A stretch of 64,000 bases of DNA from the NCBI GenBank assembly GCA_024102795.1, contig JAGFJK010000430.1, forward strand, positions 1 through 64,000. The letters run 5' to 3'. The stretch comes from Pirellulaceae bacterium (lineage in GTDB: Bacteria > Planctomycetota > Planctomycetia > Pirellulales > Pirellulaceae). A model generated the notes under the pieces. It worked only from the letters and a program-made list of their open reading frames with translations, was not told the origin of the DNA and did not search any database. Both the position numbers and the translations under genes were made by a program. The stretch's first letter is position 1. Each line of letters begins with the position of its first letter. This document shows positions 51,901-63,900 of the stretch, piece by piece.

Positions 51901-54900
51901 TCAACAGCAGTTCGCTCGCTCGGCTGGGCACGCTGCCGGGCACCACCACGGTCGGCGGCGCCATCACGGCAACGGCCGATCACGTGGGACGAACCACCAC
52001 TACGGCCGAAGGCGACGCGGAGGGTGCAAACGCCGCGTTCGGCGCGTCGCTGGCCCTGGCGACGGCCAACGATACGGCGCGGGCCACGACCCAGCGGAAC
52101 CTGGCGGCCGGCGGTTCGATCGGCTTCGTCTCGACCGCGCATACCGATTCGACCGCCCATTCGTCGGCCAGCGCCACCGGCGCCGAGGGCGACGACGGCG
52201 TCCCGAACAGCAGCGACGACGACATGGTCGAGCAGCAGGTGCAGTCGCAGTTGGACGTGGCCAACGACACGGCGACCGACAACGGCGCGGAGGATTCGGG
52301 CACCTCGACCGCACCGGAGACGGAAACGTCGGATGGCAAGCTGAGCGTGGCGGCGGCGATCACGGTGAACCTGGTCGATTCGCGGGCCGCTTCGTCGGTG
52401 GGCGACAACGTGACGCTGGTGGCCGGCGGCGACTTGCTGGTCGCTTCGTCTCACAACGCGGACGCTCGTTCCACATCCGACGCCAGCGCGATGCAGGCCG
52501 ATACGGGCATCGCGGCGGCCGTGACCTTCAGCCGAGTGGAGATCACCAACACGGCCACGGTCGAGCCCGGCGCGGACGTCACGGCCGCGGGCGTGACGCT
52601 GTCGGCCGGGATGCAGGACCTGGTCGATGATCAGACGCATACGTTGTTCTCCGAAGCCAGGTCCGGCGCCAGCGCCGACACGGTGGGCGTGGCCGGAGCG
52701 CTGTCGATCGCCATCGTGCGAACCGACACGTCGGCCGCGCTGGAAGGCGGTTCGACCACCGATGCCGACGGCGGCGATGCGAACCTGGTCGCCACCAGCC
52801 AGACGGACAGCACGTCGCGAGCCGTGCCGCTGGAACAGATCACGTCGGGCGAGAGCCTCGGAGTCGGCGCGTCGGTGGCGATTCATATCGTCGATCACTC
52901 GACGCGGGCCGAGGTGGAAGACGACGCAGCGCTGATTGGCACTCACGATCTGAACCTGGACGCCAGCTCGAACCAGACGACGACCACCACGGCGATCGGC
53001 GGCGCGGAGGGCGGCACGGCGATCACGCCCGTGGTGGCGATCTCGCTGGTCAACAGCAGCTCGCTCGCTCGGCTGGGCACGCTGCCGGGCACCACCACGG
53101 TCGGCGGCAACATCACGGCAGCGGCCGATCACGTGGGACGAACCACCACCACGGCCGAAGGCGACGCGGAAGGCGCGAGCGCCGCGTTCGGCGCGTCGCT
53201 GGCCCTGGCGACGGCCAACGATACGGCGCGGGCCACGACCGAGCGGAACCTGGCGGCCGGCGGTTCGATCGGCTTCGTCTCGACCGCTCATACCGATTCG
53301 ACCGCCCATTCGTCGGCCAGCGCCACCGGCGCCGAGGGCGACGACGGCGTGCCGAACAGCAGCGACGACGACATGGTCGAGCAGCAGGTGCAGTCGCAGT
53401 TGGACGTGGCCAACGACACGGCGACCAACAACGGCGCGGAGGATTCGGGCACGGCGACCGCACCGGAGACGGAGACTTCGGATGGCAAGCTGAGCGTGGC
53501 GGCGGCGATCACGGTGAACCTGATCGATTCGCGGGCCGCGTCGTCGGTGGGCGACAACGTGACGCTGGTGGCCGGCGGCGACCTGCTGGTCGCTTCGTCT
53601 CACAACGCGGACGCTCGTTCCACGTCGGACGCCAGCGCGATGCAGGCCGACACGGGCATCGCGGCGGCCGTGACCTTCAGCCGAGTGGAAATCACCAACA
53701 CGGCCACGGTCGAGCCCGGCGCGGACGTCACCGCCGCGGGTGTGACGCTGTCGGCGGACATGCAATTGGTGGGACGCGATTCGACACACGAGATCTGGTC
53801 CGAGGCCAAGTCCGGCGCGGGGGCCAGCAACGTGGGCGTCGCTGGTTCGCTGGCAATTTCCCTGGTCCAGACCAATACATTGGCCCGGATCGAAGAGCTG
53901 GCGGACGTTGACGCCGATGCGGGCGACACCACCTTGAAAGCTATCGGCCGCTCGCTGGTCACCACGCGGGCCGTGCCGCTCGAACACGGAACAACCGGCG
54001 AGAGCCTGGGCGTCGGCGCGTCGGCGGCGATCGCCATCATCAACCACGACGTGGTGGCCGAGGTGGTCGATGACGCGGTATTGGACAACACGGCCGATTT
54101 AACTCTGACGGCCGATTCGAACCAGCAGACATTGACCGAAGCCGTGGGCGGCACGGCGGGCGGCGTGGCGATCACGCCCGTGGTGGCGATTTCCCTGGTC
54201 GACAACGACGTGGCGGCACGCGTGGGCAGTTCCACAACCGCGGTCACGGCATCCGGAAACGTATCGCTGAACGCCTGGCACACGGCGGGCACATGGACCA
54301 GCGCCGCAGGCGACGCGGAGGGGACGAACGCCGCGATCGGCGCGGCGTTGGCACTGGCCGTGCCGCGGGATACCGTGACCGCCGCACTGCACCGCGACCT
54401 GCAGGCGGATGGCGCCGTGTCGCTGACCAGCTCGTCGCACACCTGGTCGGACGGGTACGCTTGGGCGAGCGCTCGCGGCGCCGCGGGCGACGATGGCATC
54501 ACGGGCAGTTCCGATGACGCGGGCGTCAACGACCAGGTGGACGCGCAGCGAAGCTTCGTCGACGGCGTGGCCACCGGCAACTCGCTGGAGGATACGGGAG
54601 CGGCCAGCACGCCATCGGCCGAAACCTCGGACGGCACGGTCAGCGTGGCGGCGGCAGTCAGCGTGAACATTGTGACCACGCAGGCCTGGTCCCAGATCGC
54701 CGACAACGTATCAGTGGTGGCTGGCGGGCAGTTGAGCGTTCTCGCGCGGCACAACGCGGACGCTCTTTCCAACGCTGACGGCCAGGCCACCAACGGCAAG
54801 GTCGGGATCGGCGCGGCGGTGGCGCTGAACCGGTTCGATTTGACGAATGTGGCATCGATCGGCAGCGGCGCGACGATCCAGGCCGATGGTGTCTCGGTGC

Positions 54901-57900
54901 GAGCGGAAACGCAGCCGATTGGTCTCAAGGACTCGCGGCACCGGGTCGTCACGCTTTCGACGGCCGGAGCGGGCGGCCAGCAACTGGGTGTGGCCGGCAG
55001 CGTGGCCATCGCGCTGATCGATACGCTGACCGAAGCCCGGATTCAGGCGACAACGTCCGTGACGTTCGCCGACGGACCGGATTCCGACACCATGGCCGGA
55101 TCGCTGGATATGGCGGCCAGCGAACTGATGCTGGTCAGCACGCACGCCACGATCAGCGGCTCAGACAATCCCGATTCGCAGGTGGGCATCGGTGCCTCGT
55201 TCGCGCTGAGCCGCATCGATAACCGCATCGCGTCCGAGGTCGAGGACGGCGTGGTCTTCAGCGGCGCCGCCGCCAAGGTCGGCATGGTGACCGTTTCGAC
55301 TCACGACGTCACAACGCTGGCCGACGCCGGTGCGGTTGGCGGGACCGCCGTGGCTCCAGCAGTCGCGCTGAGCGTTATCGAGAACGACGTTGATACCCGG
55401 CTGGGCACTGGCAACGTGCTGGTAACGCTGGGCACGGCCGGATTGCAGACGGCGCACACGAACCGGGTGACGACGAATGCCAACGCCGACGCGGCCGGCA
55501 GTCGCGTGGGCGTCGGCGCGGCCGTGGCGATTGCCGTGATCGACGACCGAAGCGATGCCGAGACGTACCGCGATCTGCAGGCGGCCAGCGCGATCACCGT
55601 CCATTCCGACTCGCTGGTTCTGAGCTGGATGGAGGCCAAGGGCAGCCAGCAGGGCAATCAGTCGAGCGGCAGCCACGTGGACGACGAGGCGGACCATCAG
55701 GCCAGTGGATCGTCACAGACAGGACTGGGCAGCGGCGCGCTGCCCGCGGCGGAGGATTCCACCGACCATGCCGACTCGACGACCACCTCGCAGGCCGGTG
55801 CCGGCAGCCGCGGCGTGGGTGTGGCCGCGGCGGTTGCCGTCAACGTGGTCACGGTCGCGAATACCGCGCGAGTGGCTGACGGTGTGAGCGTCACGACCGA
55901 TGATTTGCTGTCCGTGATGGCGCGCCGTGAAACCGACTTGATCACCAAGGCCAATGCGAGTGCGCTGAGTTTTGACGGCGATTCGAATATCGGGGCCGCC
56001 GTTGGACTGAACAAGGTTCACGCGACGAACCAGGCTCTGGTCGGTTCGAACGCCGTGCTGGACGTCGGCGCGTTGAACGTCGCGGCGACGGTGTTCGCCA
56101 AAATGACGGACGATTACCTGGTCCATGCGCTCGGCGGCGGCGTGGGGACCGGGCGGTTCGGGATCGCCGGCTCGGTGGCGATCAACCTGATCACGTCGGA
56201 TACGGACGCCGAGCTGGGAGCGGCATCCGACACGCTGTCCGCGTCTGATGCGTCGCTGCTGGCGCGCGTTGCCCAGGGCGTACAGACGGTGGCCGGCGGC
56301 GTGGGAATCGGGGAGCAGGCGGGCATCGGGGCGGGCGTGGCGGTAACGATTATCGACAACCAGACGGACGCGCTGGTGGACCAGGACGCGCTGGTGGATG
56401 CCGCTCAGCGATTTGAGGTTGTGGCTAGCGCCAGCCTGGCTCCGATCAGCGGCACCTTCCCGCAGGATCCGTTTGCCTTCGCGGCCGGCGCCGGCGCCTC
56501 GGCGGGCGCGGCCGGTATCGCCGGTTCGGTCGTGGTGAACGATCTGGAGCTGGCCACCCGGGCGCGGTTGGGTAACCAGGTGGAAGTCAATCAGCGAATT
56601 ATTCCCGCTTTGAACCAGGACGTGGCGATTCGCGCCGACGATTGGACGAACTTGAAGAACGGCGCGGGAGCGCTGGGCGGAGCCATCGGTTCGGTCGGTT
56701 TCGGCGCGGGCGTCGATGTGACGCTGCTGGACAAGTCGACGCTGGCCCAGATCGGCGATACGGCGCAGGTCCAGGCCGCTCGAGACGTGTTTGTCGAGGC
56801 CGCGGCGCACGAGTCGGTCCTGGCGTTCGCCGCGGCCGTGGGTTTCGGCGGTTCGGTTGGCATCGCCGGCGCGGCGGTGGTGCACCTGCCGACGACGCGG
56901 ACCTACGCGGGAATCGAATCGTCGCTGGGAAATTCAAGCGAGGTCCACGCGGGGCGCACGCTGCTGGTTTCCGCCGGCAATTCGGCCGACTACGACCTGT
57001 ACGCGGGCGCCTTGGGAATCGGTCTGCAAGCGGCCAGCGTGGGCGCCTCGAACACGACGCTGCTGAGGCACGACGTGGTCGAGGCGTACGCGGGGCGGTA
57101 CGCCGATCTCGCGGCCGCCGGAGACATTGGCCTGCGGATCGAAGCGGATTCGACCGAAGACATCTTGACGATCGCCGTCGGTGGTTCGGGCAGCGGCAGC
57201 GTGGGTGTGGCGGGCTCCGCCACGGTGAACGACCTGTACGAATCGACGCGCGCGTTCATCGACGTGGGCAGCCAGGTCGATGCCACCGGATCGCATCTGC
57301 TGACACCGCCGGGAATCGCCGTGGTGGCGCACGATGCGACCGATCTGCTCAGCCTGGCCGGATCGATCGGACTGGGCGGCACGCTGGGCATCGGCGCCGG
57401 TGCCGACGTCGGCCTGCTGAACAAACACACGGTGGCGTTCATCGCCGCCGACGTCACGGCGGTCGCGGAGAACGATATCCTGGTCCAGGCCGATTCGGTC
57501 CAGGATCTGGCCAGCGTGTCGGCCGCGGCCGCGATTGGCGGATCGGTCGGCATCATGGGCTCGGCCAGCGTCTACGACCTGGACATTTATACCCGTGCGT
57601 TCCTGGGAGACGATCCGTCCGACAAGTTCCAGCCCAGCGGCGTGACGAACATTCACGCCTACAACAACATCCACGTCGATGCCAACGACCAGACCGAAGT
57701 CGACCTGATTGTGGGCAACATCGGCGGAGCGGGCAGCGTGAGCGTGGGAGCGGCCGGCGGCATCACGACGATGGACAAGACGGTCGAGGCGTTTGTCGGC
57801 GACCGGGCGATTGTGACGGCCGAAGCCTGGGGCAAGGGGATCGTGGCCAAGACGGGCGGTTTCCGCGTCGATTTTGTCGAACCGGGGATGAACCGGCTGG

Positions 57901-60900
57901 ATGAAGTCGGATTGCCTCCCGTCGCGCGGCAAGCCAACCTGGACGCGAACCAGGACGCGGTCAGCGACGTGAAGAATCCGTCGTTCAGCTTGCAGCGCGC
58001 CGTGACGCCCGAAACGGGCCTGTTCCACGGTCTGGCGGTCACGGCCTGGAACCGCGACGACATCGAATCAATCGTGGTCAGCGGCAGTGCCGCGGGCGCG
58101 GTCGCCGTGAATGTGGCGGGCGGAGTTCACACCGGCAACGTGGATACGCGGGCGTATATCGGCCAGTACGCGATCATCAACGGCAGCCTGCCGATTGCCG
58201 GCGATCAACAGTCGGTGCGCGTGGTGGCCTGCAGTGACTACTATCGCCTGGGGATCAGCGGCGTCGGAGCGGGCGCGGGCACGGTGGCGGTCGGGCCGGG
58301 CGTGGACGTGGGCGTGACGCACTACGACACGGTGGCCGAGATCCGGCGCAGCGCGCTGGTCAACGCGCAGCGCGACGTGCTGGTGGTGGCCGACGCGGCC
58401 GAGCATGTGCTGTCGATTTCGGCCGGCCTGGCCGTGTCGGGAGTGGTCTCGATCGCGGGCAGCGTGTCGACGCTGAAGATCGACAACCTGACGCAGGCCC
58501 AGATCGGCCGCAGCGCCGACATCAACGCCCGCGGCAACGCGCTGGTGGCGGCCCGCGATGAAACGGATGCCGACATGTTTACGGGCAGTGCGGCGATCGG
58601 GATCGGAGCGGGCGGGCTGAGTGCGTCGGTCGGTGTGGTGACGATCGAAAAGGATACCGACGCTCTGGTGGCGCAAGACGCACTGGTGGACGGCCGCGGG
58701 TTTGGCGGAGCCCTGTCGCCGATCCTGGCGGGAGCCATCCTGCCGGCGGGATTTGCCACCGAGTCGCTGCAGGGCGTGGCGGTGCAGGCTGAGTCGCGGG
58801 AGACGCTGCAAAACTTCGCGGTGGCCGGCGGCGGAGGAGTGTATTTCGGCATCGCCGGCGGAGTGGCGGTGACGATGGTCGATTCGCAGACCAGCGCGCA
58901 AGTCGGACGCAGTGCGCGGATCAACACGGAGCCCGGCGAGACGCATCAGTTGCAAAGTGTCAGCGTGGCGGCCGCCAACCAGGCGGACGTGACGACCTTT
59001 GCGGGCGGCATCTCCGGCGGTTTCGTGGGGCTGGCGGGCGGCATCGACGTGGGCAACGTCCGCAACGATGTGACGGCCCAGATCGACACGCTGGCCGACG
59101 TCCGCGCGCTGCGGGACATCGACGTCAACGCGCTGTCGATCAAGCACGTCGACGGCTTCACGCTGGGCGGCACGCTGGGAGTGGTCGGGCTGGCGGCGTC
59201 GGTCTCGGTCTGGTCCCTGGGCACGCCGCTGGACAAGATCTACACCGACCAGAACAACGCCTCGCCCACCAACCCCCTGCAGCAAGGGCCGCATGTGACC
59301 GAGACCTACGCCGGTTCACAGGTCGCGGGTGGCTCGGTGCCGATCAGTTCGACGCTGTCCGCTTATGGGCCGGGGACCAGTCCCAACAGCGTCCGCGTGG
59401 ACTCGGCCATGCAGTCCGCCAGCGGCCTGGTGGCGGGACGCACGCCCACGCAAGGGCAGATTGTATCCACTATCAACAACAGCTCGACGCCGCTTGGCAT
59501 CCGAGCCATTGTGGCCGACAACTCGTCGTTGCTGGCCGGCAACGACATCAGCGTGCGGGCCCTGGAAGACGTGGATTACGAGGTGACGGCTGGCGGCGTG
59601 GGCATTGGCGTAGTGGGCGGCGGAGCGTCGGTGGTGGTCAGCAAGCTGGCCAGCAACACGTCAGCTTCGATTTCGGGGTTTGCCCGCACGGGCAACGACG
59701 TGCGGATCGTGGCGGGGCTGACCGAGGACGTGCAAGGCACGGCGCTGGCCGGCGGCGCGGGCCTGGTGGCGCTGGGTGCGGCCGTCACGCAGATCAAGGA
59801 TTTCAGCACCCAGCGGGCCTTCCTCGGCAACGGCGGCTTCATCACCAATGCCGACGACGTGCTGATCAGCGCCACGGCGACGCAGAAAATCGCCGGCGAG
59901 TCGGACCAGGCGCAGATCGGTGCCGCGGCGCTGGGCGCCGCCTTCAACCGCCTGATCGCGGATGGTTCCGCGCTGGCCTACGTCGGCAACGCGGCGATCG
60001 GTGGCGCGAAGATCGGTGCGGTCAACGATGTGCTGGTGCTGGCCGACGTGGACCTGGACGTGGACGCGCAAGCGACGGCGATTGTCGGCGGCTTGGGGCT
60101 GGGCGGCTCGGCCAACTTCGCCTACTCCGAGGTGACGCCGCTGGTGCGGGCGTACACGCAGGGAGGGGCGGATATCGACGTGCTGGGCGGAGTTGAGATC
60201 CGGGCGGAGTCGGCGGCGGACGCGGACGCGAACCTGCGGGGCTTCACCGTCGGAGGGCTGACGATTGGCACGATGTTCACGCGGGCCAACATGCGTCCCG
60301 ACGTGGAAAGCTACGTGACCGGCGGCGCTCAGATCGTGGCCCAGGGCGGCAGCATCGTGGTGCGGGCGCTGCACAACGTGACGCCCGGCGGCACGGCGCT
60401 GGCCAACGTCGTCACCGCCAGCTCCGACGCTCCGGGCGGCGGAGTGGGCTCGTTCAACGGGGCGATTCCTCGAGCGTTCGCCATCCCGCAGGTCAACTCC
60501 TACGTGTCGAACGGCGCGTGGCTCAGCGCCGGCGGCGACGTGCAGGTGGCAGCCGAGGCGAATAATCCGGCCCAGGCCTTGGCCAACGCCTTTACGGTGG
60601 GTCTGATCGGCGGCGGGACGAGCTTTCCAACGGCCCAGTCCAGCGGCGCCGCGCGGGCCCATCTGGACGGCGACGTCTATCAGGCCAATCACGTCATGGT
60701 CCGGGCACGCAACGAGAACGAGGGTCAGGCCACGGGCGAGGCTTCGGCTTTTGGCCTCGTGGCCGGCACGGGTTCCGTAACGCTGGCCGAAGCCAAGGGC
60801 ACGACGCAGGCCTATATCCCGGCCAGCGCCAGCCTGGGCTCGGTGAGGGACGTGACGATCGAGTCGCTGGCGGAAAATTTCGCGGACAGCGTGACCAACG

Positions 60901-63900
60901 GTGCGGCCGGCGGCCTGCTGGCGATCGGTCTGGTGCGGGCGACCGCCGATTCCAGCGGGACCACGCACGCCTGGCTGGCGGCCAACCTGAACCTGACGGG
61001 CAGCTTGTCGATCACGGCTCGTTCCACCGACGACGCGGCGGCGGAAACTCGAGCGGCCAACGGTGGGATCATTTCGGGCCTTGGAACCGCGTCGCGAGCC
61101 GACGCGCGGCCGGTAGTCCTGGCCTGGATCGCCAACAACACGCAGGTCCGCACGGAACAGGACGTGCAACTGCTGGCCCACGGTTTCACCGACGCGGATG
61201 CATTCGCGCGGGGTGTCAGCGGCGGGCTGTTCCAGGTGGGCAAGGCCGACGCAAAGGCGTATACCGCCACCACGCTGGACGCGTCCGTCGGGCGGTTTGC
61301 CAATCTCCAGGCGGGGCGGGACCTGCTGGTGCGAGCCCTGCACAACTACCAGACCAGCGGACTGCTGGTATCCAACGGTGCCCGGGCGCACGCCGAAACC
61401 GCCAGCGGTCAGTTGATCGGTCTGGACGGTGCGGACGCCGACGCCTATGCCGACGGCAGCGTCAGCGCGCGCTTCGATATCCAGTCGACCAGCGTCGCCG
61501 GCCGCAACCTGCTGATCCAATCCCACTCGTTCCACAACGCCACCGCCCTGGCCGAAGGCGACACGTTCGGGCTGGGAGTCAAGGGATCGGTAGATGCCAA
61601 CGCCGACGCCCGCGGCGTCGTGCAGGCCTACGTGGGCAATGACAGTGACCTGGAGGCGGGTAGTGTGCAGGCGGGCAATCTGAACGTTGAAGCGCTGGCT
61701 TTCCACGAAGCGACTGCCGATGCCGACGCGGCGTCGGGTGGCGTGATTTCCATCAAGGGCGCCGCGGCGACCGCCACCGCTCAACCCACGGTGCGAGCGT
61801 ACCTGGGACAACGCAACGACGTCCTGGCCAATGGCTCGGTCGATGTCCTGGCGCGAGCACTCGGACAGGCCGCGGCCGATGCGACCGGGCGCGGCGGCGG
61901 CGTGGTCGATGTCGGTTCGTCCGATGCCACGGCCACGTGGCAGCCGAGCGTGGTCGCGTACCTGGGTCTTCGCAGCGACGTCGACGCCAGCCAGGACGTG
62001 AGCGTTCGCGGGTTGATCAACCATAACTTGTCCGGCTCGATCGACAGCGCCAGGGCCACCACCGCCTCGGCCAACACCTCGCAAGGCGCCCTGCTCGGCA
62101 GCACGGGCGCCACCTCCGTGGCCAACTCGATCGCCAGCGTCCTGGCCTATACCGATGAGCATACGCTGGTGAACGCCGGGCGCGACGTGCTGATCCAGAC
62201 CCGTTCCGGGAACATCGTCGACGCGCGAACCGACGGCCAGGCGTTCGGCTTCGCCACCAAGGGACGAACCGACGCCCGGACCACGATCACCAATCTCAGC
62301 CGCGTGACCGTCGGCCGCGATGCCCAGGTCCATTCAGACCGCGACGTGATCCTGTCCTCCAATTCGGACCTCCGCGTGCGCCGGACCGAAGCGATTGGCG
62401 GCGCGGGAGGGTTGCTGAACATTGCCGGTGCCAAGGTCAAGTCCACCGTGACCAACGAGACCACGACGCTGGTCGATGACCGGGCACTGATCTGCGCCTA
62501 CCGGCACGTGATCGCCGAGGCCTTGACGCAGATCGACGTGAACGCCTTCGTGCGGGTGGAAACGACCGCGCTGATTACCGCCAACGAAAGCGAGGCGGAT
62601 GTCGATATCGTCTCGCTGACCACGGTGGAAATCGACCGCGACGCGCTGGTCCACGCGATCACCGGCGACGTCCGCCTGGTGGCCCGCGTCACGTTGTTGG
62701 ACGTCGATGCCGAATCGTCGTCCAGGTCGCTGGCCGCGATCAACACGACCAAGGCCCAGACTTATGTCGATGTGATCTCCACCGCCAAGGTCTACGTCCG
62801 CACCGGCGCCGACGTCTACGCCGGTACCACAATCCAGATCGTCTCGCGGCACGACAACGTGGACAGCGACAGCATCGCCCGAGCGCGCATCATCGGCTTT
62901 ACGGGCATCGTCCGCTCGCACGCGCATCACAACCTGGTGCTGCGCTCCGATATCTGCGTCGAAAGCGGCTCGACGCTCAACGCGCCCAACCATGTCTTCG
63001 ACGCCTTCTCGCCCACCTCCAGCGGCACCTACAACCGCGTCTCCGACGCCACGGGCGACACGATCGTCAACTACATCGTGCAGACGATCCAGACCGTCAA
63101 ATCGGTGCTCAGCAAGATTCCCCTGCTGGGTTGGATCATCAAGCAGATCCTGTGCTGGGTGACCCAGGTGATCGAGCAGATCCTGTACAGCGACGAGGAA
63201 GCCACGGTGTCCGGAGCGTTCAGCAGCACCAGCAACGTGATGATCGACGGCCAGGTCAACCAGTCTTCCAACCACGTGACGCCCTGCACGCCGCAGCCGC
63301 CGCTGAACACGAATGTGGAACTGCGAGTCGGCATCAATGGGACGCTGCTCGCCAGCCGCAATATCCTGCCCACGCTGACCGACCGCGCGGTGCTGCTGCC
63401 CAACATCGTCAACCAGCCGCTGGGCCGAGTCGTCATCCTGGCGCCCAACGGCACGGTCAGCGGCCGGGGCTCGATCCGGCTCCGTAACCAATTCGACAGC
63501 GTGACGATTGTGAATGAATCTGACCTGGATCTGCAGTTGGGCGAAATCCGCCTGCAACCGATCATCGGCGAGCCGCAGTTCACGATGCTCGTGGGACAGG
63601 ATGAATCCCAGTTGCAGTTGCTCGGACCAGAGAACGTTCCGCAAGTGGTGGTCCACAACCTGGGCTCCGGGCAACTCATTCTGGGCGGCCCTGTCGTGAA
63701 CCCCGAAGGGATCGCGGAACTGGCCAGTCCCCGCGGCGGCGTGCAGGCCGTTCCCGGCGCGTCGATCGAGGCGGCGACGATTCAAATCATGGCTGGCAAT
63801 GCCCATGGCGGCTTGCCCGGCGCGCCGCTGGTGCTGCGGCCCGTCAATGGCCAGCGGCCCGGACAGGTGCTTGTGGACGGGGGCAACCTGAACCTGGAAG

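Noticed and set aside
49926-54047. Long minus-strand frames opposite the second giant gene (also 59661-62333 and 62334-63992)
   Set aside because: Same reason: antisense shadows of repeat sequence, with repeated pieces spaced like the plus-strand modules and no family resemblance.
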